The notes under the pieces: model-generated | Database searches by the model: none | What the model was told of the DNA's origin: nothing | What the model saw: only the letters and a program-made list of their open reading frames with translations | Part shown: one piece after another, positions 24,918 to 37,564 of the stretch | Position numbering within the stretch: the first letter of the stretch is position 1 | Layout: each line of letters begins with the position of its first letter | NCBI GenBank assembly: GCA_946800325.1 | Contig: OX326960.1 | Location: 49,099,355 to 49,163,354 of the forward strand | Length of the DNA stretch: 64,000 bases | Reading direction: 5' to 3' | Source of the DNA: Luzula sylvatica | Lineage: Eukaryota; Streptophyta; Magnoliopsida; Poales; Juncaceae | Translations under genes and position numbers: made by a program

Positions 24918-27900
24918 CACTAACACTAAGAAAGTTTGTTTTTAGATTCAAAACAAGATTTTAACGCTTTGATGAGATCAAATAACGTGTTTTTAGATCA
25001 TTTGTATCGTATCTTTTGGTACATAACTTTTCACCAAATTTCACAAACACTAAGAAAGTTTGTTTTTAGATTCAAAACAAGATTTTAACGCTTTGAGGAG
25101 TTCAAATAACGTGTATTTAGATCATTTGTATCGTATCTTTTACTACATAACTTTTCACCAAATTTCACAAACACTAAGAAAGTTTGTTTTTAGATTCAAA
25201 ACAAGATTTTAACGCTTTGAAGAGTTCAAATAACGTGTTTTTAGATCATTTGTATCGTATCTTTTACTACATAACTTTTCACCAAATTTCACTAACACAA
25301 AGAAAGTTTGTTTTTAGATTCAAAACAAGATTTTAACGCTTTGAGGAGTTCAAATAACGTGTTTTTAGATCATTTGTATCGTATCTTTTACTACATAACT
25401 TTTCACCAAATTTCACAAACACTAAGAAAGTTTGTTTTTAGATTCAAAACAAGATTTTAACGCTTTGATGAGTTCAAATAACGTGTTTTTAGATCATTTG
25501 TATCGTATCTTTTAGTACATAACTTTTCACCAAATTTCACAAACACTAAGAAAGTATGTTTTTAGATTCAAAACAAGATTTTAACGCTTTGAGGAGTTCA
25601 AATAACGTGTTTTTAGATCATTTGTATCGTATCTTTTACTACATAACTTTTCACCAAATTTCACAAACACTAAGAAAGTTTGTTTTTAGCTTCAAAACAA
25701 GATTTTAACGCTTTGATGAGTTCAAATAACGTGTTTTTAGATCATTTGTATCGTATCTTTTAGTACATAACTTTTCACCAAATTTCACAAACACTAAGAA
25801 AGTTTGTTTTTAGATTCAAAACAAGATTTTAACGCTTGGAGGAGTTCAAATAACGTGTTTTTAGATCATTTGTATCGTATCTTTTACTACATAACTTTTC
25901 ACCAAATTTCACAAACACTAAGAAAGTTTGTTTTTAGATTCAAAACAAGATTTTAACGCTTTGATGAGTTCAAATAACGTGTTTTTAGATCATTTGTATC
26001 GTATCTTTTAGTACATAACTTTTCACCAAATTTCACAAACACTAAGAAAGTTTGTTTTTAGATTCAAAACAAGATTTTAACGCTTTGAGGAGTTCAAATA
26101 ACGTGTTTTTAGATCATTTGTATCGTATCTTTTACTACATAACTTTTCACCAAATTTCACAAACACAAAGAAAGTTTGTTTTTAGATTCAAAACAAGATT
26201 TTAACGTTTTGATGAGTTCAAATAACGTGTTTTTAGATCATTTGTATCGTATCTTTTACTACATAACTTTTCACCAAATTTCACAAACACTAAGAAAGTT
26301 TGTTTTTAGATTCAAAACAAGATTTTAACGCTTTGAGGAGTTCAAATAACGTGTTTTTAGATCATTTGTATCGTATCTTTTACTGCATAACTTTTCACCA
26401 AATTTCACTAACACAAAGAAAGTTTGTTTTTAGATTCAAAACAAGATTTTAACGCTTTGAGGTGTTCAAATAACGTGTTTTTAGATCATTTGTATCGTAT
26501 CTTTTACTACATAACTTTTCACCAAATTTCACTAACACTAAGAAAGTTTGTTTTTAGATTCAAAACAAGATTTTAACGCTTTGATGAGATCAAATAACGT
26601 GTTTTTAGATCATTTGTATCGTATCTTTTGGTACATAACTTTTCACCAAATTTCACAAACACTAAGAAAGTTTGTTTTTAGATTCAAAACAAGATTTTAA
26701 CGCTTTGAGGAGTTCAAATAACGTGTTTTTAGATCATTTGTATCGTATCTTTTACTACATAACTTTTCACCAAATTTCACTAACACAAAGAAAGTTTGTT
26801 TTTAGATTCAAAACAAGATTATAACGCTTTGAGGAGTTCAAATAACGTGTTTTTAGATCATTTGTATCGTATCTTTTACTACATAACTTTTCACCAAATT
26901 TCACAAACACTAAGAAAGTTTGTTTTTAGATTCAAAACAAGATTTTAACGCTTTGATGAGATCAAATAACGTGTTTTTAGATCATTTGTATCGTATCTTT
27001 TGGTACATAACTTTTCACCAAATTTCACAAACACTAAGAAAGTTTGTTTTTAGATTCAAAACAAGATTTTAACGCTTTGAAGAGTTCAAATAACGTGTTT
27101 TTAGATCATTTGTATCGTATCTTTTACTACATAACTTTTCACCAAATTTCACTAACACAAAGAAAGTTTGTTTTTAGATTCAAAACAAGATTTTAACGCT
27201 TTGAGGAGTTCAAATAACGTGTTTTTAGATCATTTGTATCGTATCTTTTACTACATAACTTTTCACCAAATTTCACAAACACTAAGAAAGTTTGTTTTTA
27301 GATTCAAAACAAGATTTTAACGCTTTGATGAGTTCAAATAACGTGTTTTTAGATCATTTGTATCGTATCTTTTAGTACATAACTTTTCACCAAATTTCAC
27401 AAACACTAAGAAAGTATGTTTTTAGATTCAAAACAAGATTTTAACGCTTTGAGGAGTTCAAATAACGTGTTTTTAGATCATTTGTATCGTATCTTTTACT
27501 ACATAACTTTTCACCAAATTTCACAAACACTAAGAAAGTTTGTTTTTAGCTTCAAAACAAGATTTTAACGCTTTGATGAGTTCAAATAACGTGTTTTTAG
27601 ATCATTTGTATCGTATCTTTTAGTACATAACTTTTCACCAAATTTCACAAACACTAAGAAAGTTTGTTTTTAGATTCAAAACAAGATTTTAACGCTTGGA
27701 GGAGTTCAAATAACGTGTTTTTAGATCATTTGTATCGTATCTTTTACTACATAACTTTTCACCAAATTTCACAAACACTAAGAAAGTTTGTTTTTAGATT
27801 CAAAACAAGATTTTAACGCTTTGATGAGTTCAAATAACGTGTTTTTAGATCATTTGTATCGTATCTTTTAGTACATAACTTTTCACCAAATTTCACAAAC

Positions 27901-28389
27901 ACTAAGAAAGTTTGTTTTTAGATTCAAAACAAGATTTTAACGCTTTGAGGAGTTCAAATAACGTGTTTTTAGATCATTTGTATCGTATCTTTTACTACAT
28001 AACTTTTCACCAAATTTCACAAACACAAAGAAAATTTGTTTTTAGATTCAAAACAAGATTTTAACGTTTTGATGAGTTCAAATAACGTGTTTTTAGATCA
28101 TTTGTATCGTATCTTTTACTACATAACTTTTCACCAAATTTCACAAACACTAAGAAAGTTTGTTTTTAGATTCAAAACAAGATTTTAACGCTTTGAGGAG
28201 TTCAAATAACGTGTTTTTAGATCATTTGTATCGTATCTTTTACTGCATAACTTTTCACCAAATTTCACTAACACAAAGAAAGTTTGTTTTTAGATTCAAA
28301 ACAAGATTTTAACGCTTTGAGGTGTTCAAATAACGTGTTTTTAGATCATTTGTATCGTATCTTTTACTACATAACTTTTCACCAAATTT
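24918..28389 (+). repeat. 28-monomer compound repeat, copy 2
   Basis: Tandem copy of 21446-24917 at an offset of 3472 bp: a 13-mer lacking M4-M5 and carrying gtgtatttag (24918-26529), then a full 15-mer (26530-28389). The gtgtatttag change is confined to the two 13-mers, so the loss of M4-M5 happened once and was copied together with its neighbouring 15-mer. A private change is gaaaattt near 28031. Confidence 0.93.
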
Positions 28390-31241
28390 CACTAACACTA
28401 AGAAAGTTTGTTTTTAGATTCAAAACAAGATTTTAACGCTTTGATGAGATCAAATAACGTGTTTTTAGATCATTTGTATCGTATCTTTTGGTACATAACT
28501 TTTCACCAAATTTCACAAACACTAAGAAAGTTTGTTTTTAGATTCAAAACAAGATTTTAACGCTTTGAGGAGTTCAAATAACGTGTTTTTAGATCATTTG
28601 TATCGTATCTTTTACTACATAACTTTTCACCAAATTTCACAAACACAAAGAAAGTTTGTTTTTAGATTCAAAACAAGATTTTAACGCTTTGATGAGTTCA
28701 AATAACGTGTTTTTAGATCATTTGTATCGTATCTTTTAGTACATAACTTTTCACCAAATTTCACAAACACTAAGAAAGTTTGTTTTTAGATTCAAAACAA
28801 GATTTTAACGCTTTGAGGAGTTCAAATAACGTGTTTTTAGATCATTTGTATCGTATCTTTTACTACATAACTTTTCACCAAATTTCACTAACACAAAGAA
28901 AGTTTGTTTTTAGATTCAAAACAAGATTTTAACGCTTTGAGGAGTTCAAATAACGTGTTTTTAGATCATTTGTATCGTATCTTTTACTACATAACTTTTC
29001 ACCAAATTTCACTAACACTAAGAAAGTTTGTTTTTAGATTCAAAACAAGATTTTAACGCTTTGAGGAGTTCAAATAACTTGTTTTTAGATCATTTGTATC
29101 GTATATTTTACTACATAACTTTTCACCAAATTTCACTAACACAAAGAAAGTTTGTTTTTAGATTCAAAACAAGATTTTAACGCTTTGAGGAGTTCAAATA
29201 ACGTGTTTTTAGATCATTTGTATCGTATCTTTTACTACATAACTTTTCACCAAATTTCACTAACACTAAGAAAGTTTGTTTTTAGATTCAAAACAAGATT
29301 TTAACGCTTTGAGGAGTTCAAATAACGTGTTTTTAGATCATTTGTATCGTATCTTTTACTACATAACTTTTCACCAAATTTCACTAACACAAAGAAAGTT
29401 TGTTTTTAGATTCAAAACAAGATTATAACGCTTTGAGGAGTTCAAATAACGTGTTTTTAGATCATTTGTATCGTATCTTTTACTACATAACTTCTCACCA
29501 AATTTCACAAACACTAAGAAAGTTTGTTTTTAGATTCAAAACAAGATTTTAACGCTTTGATGAGATCAAATAACGTGTTTTTAGATCATTTGTATCGTAT
29601 CTTTTGGTACATAACTTTTCACCAAATTTCACAAACACTAAGAAAGTTTGTTTTTAGATTCAAAACAAGATTTTAACGCTTTGAAGAGTTCAAATAACGT
29701 GTTTTTAGATCATTTGTATCGTATCTTTTACTACTTAACTTTTCACCAAATTTCACTAACACAAAGAAAGTTTGTTTTTAGATTCAAAACAAGATTTTAA
29801 CGCTTTGAGGAGTTCAAATAACGTGTTTTTAGATCATTTGTATCGTATCTTTTACTACATAACTTTTCACCAAATTTCACAAACACTAAGAAAGTTTGTT
29901 TTTAGATTCAAAACAAGATTTTAACGCTTTGATGAGTTCAAATAACGTGTTTTTAGATCATTTGTATCGTATCTTTTAGTACATAACTTTTCACCAAATT
30001 TCACAAACACTAAGAAAGTATGTTTTTAGATTCAAAACAAGATTTTAACGCTTTGAGGAGTTCAAATAACGTGTTTTTAGATCATTTGTATCGTATCTTT
30101 TACTACATAACTTTTCACCAAATTTCACTAACACAAAGAAAGTTTGTTTTTAGATTCAAAACAAGATTTTAACGCTTTGAGGAGTTCAAATAACGTGTTT
30201 TTAGATCATTTGTATCGTATCTTTTACTACATAATCTTTCACCAAATTTCACAAACACTAAGAAAGTTTGTTTTTAGATTCAAAACAAGATTTTAACGCT
30301 TTGATGAGATCAAATAACGTGTTTTTAGATCATTTGTATCGTATCTTTTACTACATAACTTTTCACCAAATTTCACAAACACTAAGAAAGTTTGTTTTTA
30401 GCTTCAAAACAAGATTTTAACGCTTTGATGAGTTCAAATAACGTGTTTTTAGATCATTTGTATTGTATCTTTTAGTACATAACTTTTCACCAAATTTCAC
30501 AAACACTAAGAAAGTTTGTTTTTAGATTCAAAACAAGATTTTAACGCTTGGAGGAGTTCAAATAACGTGTTTTTAGATCATTTGTATCGTATCTTTTACT
30601 ACATAACTTTTCACCAAATTTCACAAACACTAAGAAAGTTTGTTTTTAGATTCAAAACAAGATTTTAACGCTTTGATGAGTTCAAATAACGTGTTTTTAG
30701 ATCATTTGTATCGTATCTTTTAGTACATAACTTTTCACCAAATTTCACAAACACTAAGAAAGCTTGTTTTTAGATTCAAAACAAGATTTTAACGCTTTGA
30801 GGAGTTCAAATAACGTGTTTTTAGATCATTTGTATCGTATCTTTTACTACATAACTTTTCACCAAATTTCACAAACACAAAGAAAGTTTGTTTTTAGATT
30901 CAAAACAAGATTTTAACGTTTTGATGAGTTCAAATAACGTGTTTTTAGATCATTTGTATCGTATCTTTTACTACATAACTTTTCACCAAATTTCACAAAC
31001 ACTAAGAAAGTTTGTTTTTAGATTCAAAACAAGATTTTAACGCTTTGAGGAGTTCAAATAACGTGTTTTTAGATCATTTGTATCGTATCTTTTACTGCAT
31101 AACTTTTCACCAAATTTCACTAACACAAAGAAAGTTTGTTTTTAGATTCAAAACAAGATTTTAACGCTTTGAGGTGTTCAAATAACGTGTTTTTAGATCA
31201 TTTGTATCGTATCTTTTACTACATAACTTTTCACCAAATTT
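28390..31241 (+). repeat. Rearranged 23-monomer block
   Basis: M2 and M3 are followed by a junction set (K-56T-102G, C-56G, T-56G) and by an L monomer with aacttg and gtatatt (29010). Then come M4 with cttctcacc, M5, M6 with ctacttaac, M7-M9, a T monomer with aatcttt, a 60A-actac monomer, M10 with tattgtatc, and M11-M15, M1. The same unusual M4/M6/M10 variants recur at 35705-39300, so the block shares descent with that region. The monomer at 30746-30869 has AAGCTT at 30760-30765, the second HindIII site I noticed. Confidence 0.85.
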
Positions 31242-33100
31242 CACTAACACTAAGAAAGTTTGTTTTTAGATTCAAAACAAGATTTTAACGCTTTGATGAG
31301 ATCAAATAACGTGTTTTTAGATCATTTGTATCGTATCTTTTGGTACATAACTTTTCACCAAATTTCACAAACACTAAGAAAGTTTGTTTTTAGATTCAAA
31401 ACAAGATTTTAACGCTTTGAGGAGTTCAAATAACGTGTTTTTAGATCATTTGTATCGTATCTTTTACTACATAACTTTTCACCAAATTTCACTAACACAA
31501 AGAAAGTTTGTTTTTAGATTCAAAACAAGATTATAACGCTTTGAGGAGTTCAAATAACGTGTTTTTAGATCATTTGTATCGTATCTTTTACTACATAACT
31601 TTTCACCAAATTTCACAAACACTAAGAAAGTTTGTTTTTAGATTCAAAACAAGATTTTAACGCTTTGATGAGATCAAATAACGTGTTTTTAGATCATTTG
31701 TATCGTATCTTTTGGTACATAACTTTTCACCAAATTTCACAAACACTAAGAAAGTTTGTTTTTAGATTCAAAACAAGATTTTAACGCTTTGAAGAGTTCA
31801 AATAACGTGTTTTTAGATCATTTGTATCGTATCTTTTACTACATAACTTTTCACCAAATTTCACTAACACAAAGAAAGTTTGTTTTTAGATTCAAAACAA
31901 GATTTTAACGCTTTGAGGAGTTCAAATAACGTGTTTTTAGATCATTTGTATCGTATCTTTTACTACATAACTTTTCACCAAATTTCACAAACACTAAGAA
32001 AGTTTGTTTTTAGATTCAAAACAAGATTTTAACGCTTTGATGAGTTCAAATAACGTGTTTTTAGATCATTTGTATCGTATCTTTTAGTACATAACTTTTC
32101 ACCAAATTTCACAAACACTAAGAAAGTATGTTTTTAGATTCAAAACAAGATTTTAACGCTTTGAGGAGTTCAAATAACGTGTTTTTAGATCATTTGTATC
32201 GTATCTTTTACTACATAACTTTTCACCAAATTTCACAAACACTAAGAAAGTTTGTTTTTAGCTTCAAAACAAGATTTTAACGCTTTGATGAGTTCAAATA
32301 ACGTGTTTTTAGATCATTTGTATCGTATCTTTTAGTACATAACTTTTCACCAAATTTCACAAACACTAAGAAAGTTTGTTTTTAGATTCAAAACAAGATT
32401 TTAACGCTTGGAGGAGTTCAAATAACGTGTTTTTAGATCATTTGTATCGTATCTTTTACTACATAACTTTTCACCAAATTTCACAAACACTAAGAAAGTT
32501 TGTTTTTAGATTCAAAACAAGATTTTAACGCTTTGATGAGTTCAAATAACGTGTTTTTAGATCATTTGTATCGTATCTTTTAGTACATAACTTTTCACCA
32601 AATTTCACAAACACTAAGAAAGTTTGTTTTTAGATTCAAAACAAGATTTTAACGCTTTGAGGAGTTCAAATAACGTGTTTTTAGATCATTTGTATCGTAT
32701 CTTTTACTACATAACTTTTCACCAAATTTCACAAACACAAAGAAAGTTTGTTTTTAGATTCAAAACAAGATTTTAACGTTTTGATGAGTTCAAATAACGT
32801 GTTTTTAGATCATTTGTATCGTATCTTTTACTACATAACTTTTCACCAAATTTCACAAACACTAAGAAAGTTTGTTTTTAGATTCAAAACAAGATTTTAA
32901 CGCTTTGAGGAGTTCAAATAACGTGTTTTTAGATCATTTGTATCGTATCTTTTACTGCATAACTTTTCACCAAATTTCACTAACACAAAGAAAGTTTGTT
33001 TTTAGATTCAAAACAAGATTTTAACGCTTTGAGGTGTTCAAATAACGTGTTTTAGATCATTTGTATCGTATCTTTTACTACATAACTTTTCACCAAATTT
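31242..33100 (+). repeat. Canonical 15-monomer higher-order repeat (reference copy)
   Basis: Order and marks: M2 L-60A-ggtac; M3 C-56G; M4 T-44A; M5 C-60A-ggtac; M6 C-56A (aagagt); M7 T-56G; M8 C-56T-agtac; M9 19A; M10 29C-agtac; M11 53G; M12 C-56T-agtac; M13 C-56G; M14 K-50T-56T-actac; M15 C-56G-actgc; M1 T-aggtgt. Full length is 1860 bp; here it is 1859 because M1 (32978-33100) has lost one T of a five-T run. Other intact copies start at 23058, 26530, 39301, 45500 and 51327. M8 and M12 are alike at every diagnostic site, and M3 and M13 likewise, which offers points for slipped pairing. Confidence 0.95.
32978..33100 (+). repeat. M1 with one-base deletion, 123 bp
   Basis: The T-run after aacgtg has four Ts in place of five (gtgttttagatc, about 33045-33056). 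The same deletion in the same monomer type recurs at 41037-41159 and 47236-47358, which marks those three blocks as copies of one ancestor. Confidence 0.95.
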
Positions 33101-34960
33101 CACTAACACTAAGAAAGTTTGTTTTTAGATTCAAAACAAGATTTTAACGCTTTGATGAGATCAAATAACGTGTTTTTAGATCATTTGTATCGTATCTTTT
33201 GGTACATAACTTTTCACCAAATTTCACAAACACTAAGAAAGTTTGTTTTTAGATTCAAAACAAGATTTTAACGCTTTGAGGAGTTCAAATAACGTGTTTT
33301 TAGATCATTTGTATCGTATCTTTTACTACATAACTTTTCACCAAATTTCACTAACACAAAGAAAGTTTGTTTTTAGATTCAAAACAAGATTATAACGCTT
33401 TGAGGAGTTCAAATAACGTGTTTTTAGATCATTTGTATCGTATCTTTTACTACATAACTTTTCACCAAATTTCACAAACACTAAGAAAGTTTGTTTTTAG
33501 ATTCAAAACAAGATTTTAACGCTTTGATGAGATCAAATAACGTGTTTTTAGATCATTTGTATCGTATCTTTTGGTACATAACTTTTCACCAAATTTCACA
33601 AACACTACGAAAGTTTGTTTTTAGATTCAAAACAAGATTTTAACGCTTTGAAGAGTTCAAATAACGTGTTTTTAGATCATTTGTATCGTATCTTTTACTA
33701 CATAACTTTTCACCAAATTTCACTAACACAAAGAAAGTTTGTTTTTAGATTCAAAACAAGATTTTAACGCTTTGAGGAGTTCAAATAACGTGTTTTTAGA
33801 TCATTTGTATCGTATCTTTTACTACATAACTTTTCACCAAATTTCACAAACACTAAGAAAGTTTGTTTTTAGATTCAAAACAAGATTTTAACGCTTTGAT
33901 GAGTTCAAATAACGTGTTTTTAGATCATTTGTATCGTATCTTTTAGTACATAACTTTTCACCAAATTTCACAAACACTAAGAAAGTATGTTTTTAGATTC
34001 AAAACAAGATTTTAACGCTTTGAGGAGTTCAAATAACGTGTTTTTAGATCATTTGTATCGTATCTTTTACTACATAACTTTTCACCAAATTTCACAAACA
34101 CTAAGAAAGTTTGTTTTTAGCTTCAAAACAAGATTTTAACGCTTTGATGAGTTCAAATAACGTGTTTTTAGATCATTTGTATCGTATCTTTTAGTACATA
34201 ACTTTTCACCAAATTTCACAAACACTAAGAAAGTTTGTTTTTAGATTCAAAACAAGATTTTAACGCTTGGAGGAGTTCAAATAACGTGTTTTTAGATCAT
34301 TTGTATCGTATCTTTTACTACATAACTTTTCACCAAATTTCACAAACACTAAGAAAGTTTGTTTTTAGATTCAAAACAAGATTTTAACGCTTTGATGAGT
34401 TCAAATAACGTGTTTTTAGATCATTTGTATCGTATCTTTTAGTACATAACTTTTCACCAAATTTCACAAACACTAAGAAAGTTTGTTTTTAGATTCAAAA
34501 CAAGATTTTAACGCTTTGAGGAGTTCAAATAACGTGTTTTTAGATCATTTGTATCGTATCTTTTACTACATAACTTTTCACCAAATTTCACAAACACAAA
34601 GAAAGTTTGTTTTTAGATTCAAAACAAGATTTTAACGCTTTGATGAGTTCAAATAACGTGTTTTTAGATCATTTGTATCGTATCTTTTAGTACATAACTT
34701 TTCACCAAATTTCACAAACACTAAGAAAGTTTGTTTTTAGATTCAAAACAAGATTTTAACGCTTTGAGGAGTTCAAATAACGTGTTTTTAGATCATTTGT
34801 ATCGTATCTTTTACTACATAACTTTTCACCAAATTTCACTAACACAAAGAAAGTTTGTTTTTAGATTCAAAACAAGATTTTAACGCTTTGAGGAGTTCAA
34901 ATAACGTGTTTTTAGATCATTTGTATCGTATCTTTTACTACATAACTTTTCACCAAATTT

Positions 34961-35828
34961 CACTAACACTAAGAAAGTTTGTTTTTAGATTCAAAACAAG
35001 ATTTTAACGCTTTGAGGAGTTCAAATAACTTGTTTTTAGATCATTTGTATCGTATATTTTACTACATAACTTTTCACCAAATTTCACTAACACAAAGAAA
35101 GTTTGTTTTTAGATTCAAAACAAGATTTTAACGCTTTGAGGAGTTCAAATAACGTGTTTTTAGATCATTTGTATCGTATCTTTTACTACATAACTTTTCA
35201 CCAAATTTCACAAACACTAAGAAAGTTTGTTTTTAGATTCAAAACAAGATTTTAACGCTTTGATGAGTTCAAATAACGTGTTTTTAGATCATTTGTATCG
35301 TATCTTTTAGTACATAACTTTTCACCAAATTTCACAAACACTAAGAAAGTTTGTTTTTAGTTTCAAAACTAGATTTTAACGCTTTGAGGAGTTCAAATAA
35401 CGTGTTTTTAGATCATTTGTATCGTATCTTTTACTACATAACTTTTCACCAAATTTCACAAACACAAAGAAAGTTTGTTTTTAGATTCAAAACAAGATTT
35501 TAACGCTTTGATGAGTTCAAATAACGTGTTTTTAGATCATTTGTATCGTATCTTTTGGTACATAACTTTTCACCAAATTTCACAAACACTAAGAAAGTTT
35601 GTTTTTAGATTCAAAACAAGATTTTAACGCTTTGAGGAGTTCAAATAACGTGTTTTTAGATCATTTGTATCGTATCTTTTACTACATAACTTTTCACCAA
35701 ATTTCACTAACACAAAGAAAGTTTGTTTTTAGATTCAAAACAAGATTATAACGCTTTGAGGAGTTCAAATAACGTGTTTTTAGATCATTTGTATCGTATC
35801 TTTTACTACATAACTTCTCACCAAATTT
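34961..35828 (+). repeat. Seven junction monomers
   Basis: L with aacttg and gtatatt, T-56G, C-56T-agtac, C with gtttc and aactag (34.961-35.456 kb), K-56T-ggtac, C-56G, then M4 with cttctcacc. The first six match 49219-49962 at a distance of 115 monomers. After 35704 the two regions diverge. Confidence 0.85.
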
Positions 35829-37564
35829 CACAAACACTAAGAAAGTTTGTTTTTAGATTCAAAACAAGATTTTAACGCTTTGATGAGATCAAATAACGTG
35901 TTTTTAGATCATTTGTATCGTATCTTTTGGTACATAACTTTTCACCAAATTTCACAAACACTAAGAAAGTTTGTTTTTAGATTCAAAACAAGATTTTAAC
36001 GCTTTGAAGAGATCAAATAACGTGTTTTTAGATCATTTGTATCGTATCTTTTACTACTTAACTTTTCACCAAATTTCACTAACACAAAGAAAGTTTGTTT
36101 TTAGATTCAAAACAAGATTTTAACGCTTTGAGGAGTTCAAATAACGTGTTTTTAGATCATTTGTATCGTATCTTTTACTACATAACTTTTCACCAAATTT
36201 CACAAACACTAAGAAAGTTTGTTTTTAGATTCAAAACAAGATTTTAACGCTTTGATGAGTTCAAATAACGTGTTTTTAGATCATTTGTATCGTATCTTTT
36301 AGTACATAACTTTTCACCAAATTTCACAAACACTAAGAAAGTATGTTTTTAGATTCAAAACAAGATTTTAACGCTTTGAGGAGTTCAAATAACGTGTTTT
36401 TAGATCATTTGTATCGTATCTTTTACTACATAACTTTTCACCAAATTTCACTAACACAAAGAAAGTTTGTTTTTAGATTCAAAACAAGATTTTAACGCTT
36501 TGAGGAGTTCAAATAACGTGTTTTTAGATCATTTGTATCGTATCTTTTACTACATAACCTTTCACCAAATTTCACAAACACTAAGAAAGTTTGTTTTTAG
36601 ATTCAAAACAAGATTTTAACGCTTTGATGAGATCAAATAACGTGTTTTTAGATCATTTGTATCGTATCTTTTACTACATAACTTTTCACCAAATTTCACA
36701 AACACTAAGAAAGTTTGTTTTTAGCTTCAAAACAAGATTTTAACGCTTTGATGAGTTCAAATAACGTGTTTTTAGATCATTTGTATTGTATCTTTTAGTA
36801 CATAACTTTTCACCAAATTTCACAAACACTAAGAAAGTTTGTTTTTAGATTCAAAACAAGATTTTAACGCTTGGAGGAGTTCAAATAACGTGTTTTTAGA
36901 TCATTTGTATCGTATCTTTTACTACATAACTTTTCACCAAATTTCACAAACACTAAGAAAGTTTGTTTTTAGATTCAAAACAAGATTTTAACGCTTTGAT
37001 GAGTTCAAATAACGTGTTTTTAGATCATTTGTATCGTATCTTTTAGTACATAACTTTTCACCAAATTTCACAAACACTAAGAAAGTTTGTTTTTAGATTC
37101 AAAACAAGATTTTAACGCTTTGAGGAGTTCAAATAACGTGTTTTTAGATCATTTGTATCGTATCTTTTACTACATAACTTTTCACCAAATTTCACAAACA
37201 CAAAGAAAGTTTGTTTTTAGATTCAAAACAAGATTTTAACGTTTTGATGAGTTCAAATAACGTGTTTTTAGATCATTTGTATCGTATCTTTTACTACATA
37301 ACTTTTCACCAAATTTCACAAACACTAAGAAAGTTTGTTTTTAGATTCAAAACAAGATTTTAACGCTTTGAGGAGTTCAAATAACGTGTTTTTAGATCAT
37401 TTGTATCGTATCTTTTACTGCATAACTTTTCACCAAATTTCACTAACACAAAGAAAGTTTGTTTTTAGATTCAAAACAAGATTTTAACGCTTTGAGGTGT
37501 TCAAATAACGTGTTTTTAGATCATTTGTATCGTATCTTTTACTACATAACTTCTCACCAAATTT
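35829..37564 (+). repeat. 14-monomer repeat, copy 1
   Basis: M5, M6 (aagagatc with ctacttaac), M7, M8, M9, T with ataacct, C-60A-actac, M10 with tattgtatc, M11-M15, M1 ending in cttctcacc. The length is 1736 bp. The cttctcacc end of M1 is the end normally found on the variant M4 (see 35705-35828), so this M1 is a hybrid that marks the exchange joining the two copies. Confidence 0.9.

Larger units (their letters stand above)
31242..34960 (+). repeat. 30-monomer segmental copy A
   Basis: A canonical 15-mer with the M1 deletion is followed by M2-M13, with M6 carrying cactacgaaag at about 33601, and by a junction set K-56T-102G, C-56G, T-56G in place of M14, M15 and M1. The length is 3719 bp. 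The same 30 monomers with the same two rare marks lie at 39301-43019 and 45500-49218. Confidence 0.93.
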
